A stretch of 11,670 nucleotides of DNA from Bacteroidetes bacterium UBA7368 (lineage in GTDB: Bacteria; Bacteroidota; Rhodothermia; Rhodothermales; UBA10348): the NCBI GenBank assembly GCA_002469915.1, contig DKOG01000105.1:16417-28086 (forward strand). Direction: 5' to 3'. The notes below the pieces were generated by a model. That model was given only the letters and a program-made list of their open reading frames with translations. It ran no database searches and was not told the origin of the DNA. Numbering within the stretch: the first letter of the stretch is position 1; every line of letters begins with the position of its first letter. This document shows positions 6,837-11,670 of the stretch, one piece after another. The position numbers and the translations under genes are program-made.

Positions 6837-7178
6837 GGAAAATTGCGAGTGAAACTTTACCAACCTGCCACGCACAGTGTTGTATTTTCATCAAACGCCC
6901 TACCCACAAAACTTGCCGCACGATCGTGATTTCTTCCCAGCGCATAGCCCTCTTTTTTATTTTTCTGCTTTTCGTAGCGTCTACATCGACCGCTCAAAGC
7001 GATCGCGTCGCATTACTCACTGAAGTAAGTGGGACTGTGGAGCTTGCCCGATATCGAAAGTAAGGAGATGCCATTGTGCACCGCTAATTGAACGATACGA
7101 ATTGGACATGAGGATGAAACCCACAACCAAAACATGTGTACGCCTACCTCCTGAACCACCTTTTGTATCGGTCTGATC
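6815..7178. other. 364-nt gap without an intact gene
   Basis: This gap follows the GIY-YIG-like stop and ends at the peroxiredoxin start. It holds the terminator-like hairpin, a perfect 10-bp palindrome CACGATCGTG at 6919-6928, the broken exported ORF at 6926-7063 and then about 115 nt in which I see no secure gene, RNA or promoter motif. The peroxiredoxin promoter is expected in the right-hand part but no exact TAnnTTTG box occurs there. Confidence 0.6.
6926..7063 (+). pseudogene. Remnant of an exported, possibly FecR-domain-like protein
   Basis: A 45-codon ORF from a GTG. Its product has a clear signal peptide (RIALFFIFLLFVASTSTA, then Gln) followed by SDRVALLTEVSGTVELAR, which resembles the first strand-turn-strand of FecR-type domains (typically 'a-TEVSGtVev-R'). 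It stops at TAA. The same frame continues with GDAIVHR and then meets further stops at 7085, 7109 and 7115, so nothing longer can be made. There is no Shine-Dalgarno before the GTG, and no upstream ATG in frame. I read it as the 5' remnant of a decayed gene. The alternative is a genuine short secreted peptide of about 22 residues. The FecR resemblance rests on a short stretch. Confidence 0.4.
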
Positions 7179-7727
7179 ATGAAGCTTTTCAAACGTTCTA
7201 TTCTCTGGGTCTGTCTAGGCCTCGCTGGCCTAGTCTGGGTTGCATTTAATAATCACGATGACCCACCAGCCGTCGGGGATGCCGCCCCGGACTTTACCCT
7301 GCTCTCGAACGAGGGCTCAGAAATCACCTTGTCCGATTATCAAGGCAAATGGGTAGTTCTTTATTTTTACCCCAGAGACTTCACTTCCGGATGCACCATT
7401 CAAGCCCACAACTTTCAGCGGGATATGGAGCAGTACCAAGAGAAGAATGCCGTTATCCTCGGCGTTAGTGTGGATTCAGTTGAATCACATGCGGAATTCT
7501 GCGCCAAGGAAGGTCTAGATTTCAAACTGCTATCAGATATGGGCGGAGACGTCTCTAGCAAATATGGCTCCATCCGCGGTGTCAGCAAAGCGATTATGTC
7601 TGCTAGAAATACCTTCCTCATCAATCCTGAGGGAACGATTTCAAAAGTCTACTTGAGTGTCAGTGTAAATCCGCATAGCGAAGAAGTGCTCGCTGACATT
7701 ACGTCTTTCCAATCAACTGAAGGCTAG
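7179..7727 (+). CDS. Membrane-anchored PrxQ/BCP-type peroxiredoxin
   Basis: A 182-residue thiol peroxidase of the AhpC/TSA superfamily, PrxQ/BCP branch, reducing hydroperoxides with electrons from a thioredoxin-like partner. Residues about 8-23 are a hydrophobic anchor or uncleaved signal (ILWVCLGLAGLVWVAF), placing the enzyme on the outer face of the inner membrane. The catalytic domain starts at VGDAAPDFTLL, with YFYPRDFTSGCT giving peroxidatic Cys72. The usual BCP resolving Cys five residues later is replaced by His77. A second Cys at 108 in SHAEFCAKEGLDFKLLSD is 36 residues after Cys72, the same spacing as in PrxQ enzymes whose resolving Cys lies in helix alpha-3, so an atypical 2-Cys mechanism is likely. 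The conserved Arg of family members is represented in NTFLINPEG-type context by Arg143. No clear ribosome-binding site precedes the ATG. Confidence 0.92.
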   Translation: MKLFKRSILWVCLGLAGLVWVAFNNHDDPPAVGDAAPDFTLLSNEGSEITLSDYQGKWVVLYFYPRDFTSGCTIQAHNFQRDMEQYQEKNAVILGVSVDSVESHAEFCAKEGLDFKLLSDMGGDVSSKYGSIRGVSKAIMSARNTFLINPEGTISKVYLSVSVNPHSEEVLADITSFQSTEG

Positions 7728-7816
7728 GCTCGTCCAACAGCTCAACGTTTTGCAATCACATTACAACTTCTTCTACCATACCGTATAAACCGGGATTTTG
7801 GTTTAGAAATGGGCAT

Positions 7817-8707
7817 GTGAACAGCATGTACGCTAGTAAATTCCGTAACGTCGATCTTCCGGCATATGATCGGGTCAGATTGGATACGGAGGACGGTGAC
7901 TTTCTTGATCTTGACTTTTCCAGAGTGGGCTCGCGCCGCGTCGTTTTGCTACTTCATGGATTAGAGGGAAACAGTGGCCGACCCTACATTCGAGGCATGG
8001 CTCATGCGATGAATGCAGCCGGATGGGATGTGGCTGCGTTGAACTTTCGTTCCTGTTCGGGGGTGCCGAATCGCAAGGTTTACGCCTACCATAGCGGTGC
8101 AACGGAAGACCTCGAACCGGTCCTTAAGACGCTACTGGCCCATTACGATTCCATATCAGCCATTGGCTTCAGCTTGGGTGGAAACCTGCTTTTAAAGTAC
8201 TTAGGCGAACGAAGGAGCCATACGCCTATCCAATCAGCGATCGCTGTATCCGTGCCGTGTGACCTGAAGGGTAGCTCGGAGCGGTTATCTGCATTTGCTA
8301 ACGGCATGTATATGCGCAGATTTCTGCATTCGCTACGCAAGAAGGTAGAAATCAAAGCACAGCTGTTTCCGGGCGAAATCGATATCTCTGATTATGATTC
8401 GATTAAAACCTTCCAACAATTTGATGATCGATTCACGGCTCCATTACACGGTTTCAGAGATGCTGAAGATTATTGGGCCCAATGCAGTTGCCTCTCATTT
8501 CTTCCGGCTATCACAACCCCTACGCTTGTTCTAAATGCGTTAGACGACCCGTTTCTTTCAGAAAGCTGTTATCCATTTCGAGAAGCTAAAGCCCATTCCT
8601 CTTTGTTGCTCAATACCCCTAAGTATGGTGGTCATGTAGGCTTTGTACAGCAGGGCCTTTATTGGTCGGAACACATGGCAACCCATTTCATCCAAAAAAA
8701 TGCATGA
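7817..8707 (+). CDS. YheT-family alpha/beta hydrolase
   Basis: A 296-residue hydrolase of the YheT/COG0429 family counted from the GTG at 7817. Motifs include the oxyanion-side HGLEG (47-51), FRSCSG with PNR (77-86), YHSGATEDL, the nucleophile elbow GFSLGG with Ser119, an ALDDPF motif carrying the acid Asp (243 or 244), and GGHVGF with catalytic His273. The physiological substrate is unclear; relatives act on acyl esters. The frame upstream of the GTG stays open to 7721 and encodes IPYKPGFWFRNGH, which aligns with the conserved N-terminal 'sN.HLQT' region of YheT proteins. No ATG, GTG or TTG exists there, so the true start may be a rare codon such as ATT at 7760, or the gene has lost its start. 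An ATG at 7826 is another possible start. The stop overlaps the DUF2721 start as ATGA. Confidence 0.9.
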   Translation: MNSMYASKFRNVDLPAYDRVRLDTEDGDFLDLDFSRVGSRRVVLLLHGLEGNSGRPYIRGMAHAMNAAGWDVAALNFRSCSGVPNRKVYAYHSGATEDLEPVLKTLLAHYDSISAIGFSLGGNLLLKYLGERRSHTPIQSAIAVSVPCDLKGSSERLSAFANGMYMRRFLHSLRKKVEIKAQLFPGEIDISDYDSIKTFQQFDDRFTAPLHGFRDAEDYWAQCSCLSFLPAITTPTLVLNALDDPFLSESCYPFREAKAHSSLLLNTPKYGGHVGFVQQGLYWSEHMATHFIQKNA

Positions 8708-9087
8708 TTGATATTCAGACGGCCCTCACTCCTCTTGTATTCGTATCAGGAATGAGTCTCTTCCTTCTTGTTTTGACCAACCGCTTTCAGGTATTGACAA
8801 CCCGGGCAAGGTCCCACGTAAAGGAGCATCACACTCGGCAGGTTCATCGATTTAGAATCCGAATCCGATTGATGCGGGCTTCCATTATGTCAGCCACGAT
8901 CAGCGTTATCTTTGCCCTCGCCCTAGTTGCCGTCATGCTCAGCTTTGCGATCACCATGGAAAACGTAGCCCGAATCATGCTACTTGTAGCCAGTATGGCT
9001 GTGATAAGTGCGGTCCTCTTTTTGGTTGATGTATCTAAGGCAGCCGAGGGTACTCTTGAAATACTCGCTGAACACGACCACCCATAA
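8704..9087 (+). CDS. DUF2721 integral membrane protein
   Basis: A 127-residue inner-membrane protein of the DUF2721 family, function unknown. It begins MIDIQTALTPLVFVSGMSLF, the typical family start, followed by LTNRFQVLTTRAR, a basic loop (residues about 34-56) and two further hydrophobic segments at about 57-80 and 86-108, giving three membrane helices. The tail is short and acidic (AEHDHP). I chose the ATG at 8704, which overlaps the hydrolase TGA as ATGA. The frame extends upstream to 8662, but those 14 codons lie inside the hydrolase gene and are unlike the family. The overlap suggests translational coupling with the YheT-like hydrolase. It converges on the GH18 gene with 23 nt between stops. 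Confidence 0.88.
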   Translation: MIDIQTALTPLVFVSGMSLFLLVLTNRFQVLTTRARSHVKEHHTRQVHRFRIRIRLMRASIMSATISVIFALALVAVMLSFAITMENVARIMLLVASMAVISAVLFLVDVSKAAEGTLEILAEHDHP

Positions 9088-9110
9088 AGGTCAGGACGAA
9101 CCCGAGATCT

Positions 9111-10151
9111 CTAGTTCAAACCTGACTTGAGCAGCGGCCAAACACGAGGATCTTCAGCGCCAAGCACCCAAATGGAAACGCCTCTCAGGCCAGGGTAGGC
9201 TCTAAAAAGACTCAGTTTAGCCTCCATAGCTCGGGCATCTTCCAAAAAGAGCCATCTAAAGACCCCGTTTTGTTGCCAAAATCCATACGAAACGCCCTGT
9301 TCGGGTAGCCAGTGCATTGTCACACCGTGCTCCTCAATAAGATCAGTGCCAAGGGCATAGCCAATCTCACGACCTCGGACACGGATAGTATCGTTCGAAA
9401 AGTGATCTGGATGCCAGTATCCTGAGTAAAACGGAAGACCGAGAGATATTTTTTCTGGGGGCACTCCCTGCTCCAGCGCGTAGTCCAACATTTCTTTCAT
9501 CCATGGAAGTCCAGCGATTGGTCCCGGCGCTGTAGGGCCACCATGCTGTGCATAGGTCATCAAGGATATAAAATCGCCGACCTCGGCAATGGCGGCCATA
9601 TCGAAATTGCCCCGCCAGTTATCCTGCATATAGCGAGAAAACCCTTTCTCCTGGGCCTCATCATTCGTAGGAACGACAGCGACTGAAGCGGTCATTCCAG
9701 CCTCATGCAACGCCTCGGCGGCTTCCCGAAAAAAGGTCGTGAAGGCATCTTTGCGAGAGCGATGAATGTTTTCGAAATCTAACTGCCACCCCCAAAAACC
9801 CTTTTCAATCCCTTCCTTGACCATGAACTCCACCGTGCGACGGCGCCCATCTGGGTTCGCCAGAAGCCCATGGATCTGCGCTTGATTAAAACCAGGATTC
9901 ATGATGAGTGGCATGAGTCGGGTACCGGTCGCCAGCGCCTCATCAATCAATCGCTGAGGTACTGCTCCGCTCACATTTCCCAGCGAATCTACCCCGTAAG
10001 ACTGTGGGGCAATGACGTCTATCTGACCTGCACGCTCAAGGAACGATTCAGAGCCCCGCCGTGAGCCACCAGCGCCATACACGATGACTTCTTGGGCGCA
10101 GGCCGACCCCACCAAAAACATGGTCAAAAAAACGCAACGGACCCAAATCAT
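9111..10151 (-). CDS. Secreted GH18 family protein of the YaaH/SleL type
   Basis: A 346-residue exported glycoside hydrolase family 18 protein. Residues 1-19 are a signal peptide (VFLTMFLVGSACA, then Gln20). The catalytic strand reads GWQLDFEN with Asp125 and acid/base Glu127. The first Asp of the chitinase DxxDxDxE is missing and the middle one is Gln, as in YaaH/SleL relatives that have Asn there. Other family landmarks follow: LMTYAQHGG on strand 6, PPEKISLGLPFYSGYW, a WLF-containing stretch with EDARAMEAKLSL and the C-terminal GVSIWVLGAEDPRVW. Members of this branch cleave N-acetylglucosamine bonds in peptidoglycan or chitin-like polymers, so a cell-wall or scavenging role is plausible. 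The frame extends to 10262, but the signal peptide begins at the ATG at 10151. The upstream extension has no signal character and would run into the divergent zinc-ribbon gene. Confidence 0.9.
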   Translation of the reverse strand: MIWVRCVFLTMFLVGSACAQEVIVYGAGGSRRGSESFLERAGQIDVIAPQSYGVDSLGNVSGAVPQRLIDEALATGTRLMPLIMNPGFNQAQIHGLLANPDGRRRTVEFMVKEGIEKGFWGWQLDFENIHRSRKDAFTTFFREAAEALHEAGMTASVAVVPTNDEAQEKGFSRYMQDNWRGNFDMAAIAEVGDFISLMTYAQHGGPTAPGPIAGLPWMKEMLDYALEQGVPPEKISLGLPFYSGYWHPDHFSNDTIRVRGREIGYALGTDLIEEHGVTMHWLPEQGVSYGFWQQNGVFRWLFLEDARAMEAKLSLFRAYPGLRGVSIWVLGAEDPRVWPLLKSGLN

Positions 10152-10172
10152 GTCCGTACTCTTAAAAAACGT

Positions 10173-10180
10173 AAAGGAGG
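10173..10180 (+). promoter_or_regulatory. Strong Shine-Dalgarno of the zinc-ribbon gene
   Basis: AAAGGAGG followed by ATCGC and ATG. The 5-nt spacing and full complementarity fix the start at 10186 over three in-frame upstream ATG codons. It sits inside the 34-nt gap to the divergent GH18 start. Confidence 0.75.
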
Positions 10181-10185
10181 ATCGC

Positions 10186-10401
10186 ATGCAACATGAAAAC
10201 TGGAAATGTCCCAAGTGTGGGAATGTAGATTTTGAAACCGATGTCATTCGCACGACAGGCAATGGCCTATCCCGGTTGTTCGATATTCAGAATAGGAAAT
10301 TTACCGCACTATCGTGCGCCAACTGCCAGTACACCGAATTCGACCGAGGTACCACAAAAACCATGAACAACGTCCTAGATCTATTCTTAGACCTCGGCTA
10401 A
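10186..10401 (+). CDS. Zinc-ribbon nucleic-acid-binding-like protein (DUF2082 family)
   Basis: A 71-residue protein recognisable as the zinc_ribbon_13/DUF2082 (COG3478) family. CPKCGN (Cys8, Cys11) and CANCQYTEF (Cys44, Cys47) make a four-cysteine zinc site. The central segment IRTTGNGLSRLFDIQNRKFTALSC is the family core, and the C-terminus MNNVLDLFLDLG is the usual hydrophobic end. Members are annotated as predicted nucleic-acid binding, without direct evidence that I know of. Complete at normal length and cytoplasmic. It is divergent from the GH18 gene, with overlapping promoter space, and converges on the phosphate transporter with only 7 nt between stops. Confidence 0.9.
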   Translation: MQHENWKCPKCGNVDFETDVIRTTGNGLSRLFDIQNRKFTALSCANCQYTEFDRGTTKTMNNVLDLFLDLG

Positions 10402-10408
10402 ACACCTC

Positions 10409-11670
10409 TTATCCAAAGATAAATCGGAGGATAAAAAAGAAGACAGCTGCGACGATTCCGGCAATGGGTAACGTGACAATCCATGAGGTCACAATCTTTC
10501 CAATCATCTTCAGATCAAGGGCTCCAATGCCTCGCGCAAGTCCTACCCCCATTACGGCTCCTACAAGAATGTGAGTCGTCGACACCGGCAAGCCGGTACC
10601 AGACGCCAAGACAACCGTTGAGGCAGCGGCTAGCTCTGCGCAAAAACCACGGGTCGGCGTTAACTCAGTGATCTTCGTACCGATTGTTTTCATGACTCGA
10701 TATCCCATCGTGGCGAGACCGGTAACAATACCCACTCCACCAACAAGTAGTACCCAGATTGGAAGACCTGAGTCCTGCATGATTTGTCCACCAGAACCGA
10801 CAATGCTAACCACAGCGGCAAGCGGTCCGATCCCATTGGCTACATCATTCGAACCATGTGCAAACGCCATAGCACACGCTGTGAAAATCATCATCGGTGC
10901 AAATACTTTTTCAACACTGGCAAATCGATGGTTTTTTTCTGCTTCTAAATCCCGCTTCGCTTTTCGCAGCAGCCATCCTCCAACGAAGGCGGTAACAATG
11001 CCTGCTCCAATAGACATCAGGAATCCGGTGCTTTCGGAGATATTAACATCCAGGTGCTTCAATCCTTTGGTTAACGTAACCAAAGAAATCACAAAGCCGA
11101 CCAGAAAGATGTAATAAGGACCCCACTTTCTGGCTGATTCAAAGGGGTCTTCTGTATTCAAGATGAGCTTTCTAACCGAATGCATGAACAGAAAGGCCAG
11201 AATGCCTCCTACCATGGGAGAAACAACCCAACTAGCTACGATAGACCCCACTTTGCTCCATTGGACGCTTTCCATACCGATTCCTACGATACCAAAACCG
11301 ACTAGAGCTCCAATAATGGAGTGGGTCGTGGAAACAGGCCACCCCTTCCAAGAAGCAACCATAAGCCAGAATCCTGCGGCGAGCAACGCTGCCAGCATAC
11401 CGTAAACAAGGTATTCCGGATTCGCCTCGAGCCCTGAAGGATCGATAATGCCTTTTCGAACGGTACTGGTCACACTACCACCAGCCAGCACGGCTCCAGC
11501 AAACTCAAACAAAGCAGCAATAACGATCGCCTGTTTGACAGAAAGGGCACCGGCTCCAACAGACGTGCCCATGGCGTTAGCCAGATCGTTAGCTCCGACC
11601 CCCCAGGTCATATAGAGTCCAAAAAGGAGGGCAAGCCCGATAAACCACGGGCCGTATAGTACAATGATTT
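10409..11670 (-). CDS. PiT-family inorganic phosphate transporter, N-terminus outside window
   Basis: An inner-membrane phosphate permease of the PiT family, driven by proton or sodium symport. At least 419 residues lie in the window and the frame runs open off the right edge with hydrophobic sequence (IIVLYGPWFIGLALLFGLY), so an ATG at 11611 is internal and the true start lies beyond 11670. The two family repeats are both intact: GANDLANAMGTSVGAGALS in the N-terminal half and AHGSNDVANGIGPLAAV in the C-terminal half, with the matching PVSTTHSIIGALVG and PVSTTHILVGAVMG segments. A hydrophilic loop of about 20 residues (KAKRDLEAEKNHRFASVEK) separates the halves. The protein ends ILRFIFG. PiT genes are often preceded by a PhoU-like gene, and the upstream neighbour cannot be seen here. 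Confidence 0.95.
   Translation of the reverse strand, partial: IIVLYGPWFIGLALLFGLYMTWGVGANDLANAMGTSVGAGALSVKQAIVIAALFEFAGAVLAGGSVTSTVRKGIIDPSGLEANPEYLVYGMLAALLAAGFWLMVASWKGWPVSTTHSIIGALVGFGIVGIGMESVQWSKVGSIVASWVVSPMVGGILAFLFMHSVRKLILNTEDPFESARKWGPYYIFLVGFVISLVTLTKGLKHLDVNISESTGFLMSIGAGIVTAFVGGWLLRKAKRDLEAEKNHRFASVEKVFAPMMIFTACAMAFAHGSNDVANGIGPLAAVVSIVGSGGQIMQDSGLPIWVLLVGGVGIVTGLATMGYRVMKTIGTKITELTPTRGFCAELAAASTVVLASGTGLPVSTTHILVGAVMGVGLARGIGALDLKMIGKIVTSWIVTLPIAGIVAAVFFFILRFIFG

Noticed and set aside
7108..7176. 22-codon ATG ORF ending 2 nt before the peroxiredoxin start
   Set aside because: It has no ribosome-binding site, no recognisable sequence and a length expected by chance; it could only be a leader peptide, without supporting evidence.
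8235..8246. Perfect 12-bp palindrome CAGCGATCGCTG, with a related GCGATCGC at 6999-7006
   Set aside because: The first lies inside the well-conserved hydrolase coding sequence and the second inside the broken ORF. Two copies are not enough to claim a repeat family.
9111..10262. Longer GH18 start at 10262
   Set aside because: The extra 37 residues hide the signal peptide from the N-terminus and overlap the divergent zinc-ribbon gene; the ATG at 10151 starts directly at the signal peptide.
10668..11405. Plus-strand ORFs of up to 148 codons opposite the phosphate transporter
   Set aside because: They are antisense to a gene with both PiT signature repeats; the Pro/Thr-rich translations are typical of antisense membrane-protein sequence.
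1..11670. CRISPR arrays, tRNA/rRNA genes, insertion sequences, phage or defence genes
   Set aside because: I saw no regularly spaced repeats, cloverleaf-like sequences, transposase or integrase motifs, or defence domains. The GIY-YIG-like protein alone is not evidence for a mobile element.

Overview
The window reads as an ordinary chromosomal housekeeping and accessory segment from a member of the Bacteroidota/Rhodothermota side of the FCB group. Four points support this. There is a DUF2911 protein, a family I know mainly from Bacteroidota relatives. Every recognisable type I signal peptide has Gln directly after the Ala-x-Ala-type cleavage site (the 'Q-rule'). One exact TAnnTTTG promoter box sits 50 nt upstream of the DEAD-box helicase. 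Base composition is near half G+C by eye. Two genes also carry near-perfect Shine-Dalgarno sequences (GAGGAGG and AAAGGAGG, both 5 nt from the start). That is unusual for core Bacteroidia/Flavobacteriia and makes a Rhodothermota/Balneolota-like lineage more likely. This placement is inference.

Layout: a secreted DUF2911 protein (34-612, +) converges on an exported two-domain rhodanese (652-1539, -). Upstream on the same strand lies a DEAD-box RNA helicase with a DbpA-type RNA-binding tail (1667-3499, -), preceded by a repeat-rich gap (about 3600-3729). Next is a minus-strand operon: an isoprenylcysteine methyltransferase-like membrane protein (4413-4874, TTG start), a PhnA-family zinc-ribbon protein (3847-4416, ATGA overlap) and a 35-codon ORF in frame just after the PhnA stop (3730-3837). 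Divergent from it is a plus-strand pair: a TIGR01777 epimerase fused to an SRPBCC domain (5074-6489) and a GIY-YIG-like protein (6494-6814).

The gap at 6815-7178 holds a hairpin and the broken start of an exported, FecR-like gene. It is followed by a membrane-anchored PrxQ/BCP peroxiredoxin (7179-7727), a YheT-type alpha/beta hydrolase (7817-8707, with conserved sequence upstream of its first normal start codon) and a DUF2721 membrane protein (8704-9087, ATGA overlap). A YaaH/SleL-type GH18 protein (9111-10151, -) and a zinc-ribbon DUF2082 protein (10186-10401, +) diverge across 34 nt. The window ends inside a PiT phosphate transporter (10409-11670, -) whose N-terminus lies outside.

Functional themes are envelope and exported proteins, thiol/sulfur and peroxide chemistry, RNA metabolism and phosphate uptake. 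I do not see a coherent new multi-gene system, CRISPR array, tRNA/rRNA, insertion sequence or defence island. The most useful oddities are the 5' end of the YheT gene, the small ORF in frame after PhnA, the decayed exported gene and the structured repeats before the helicase.
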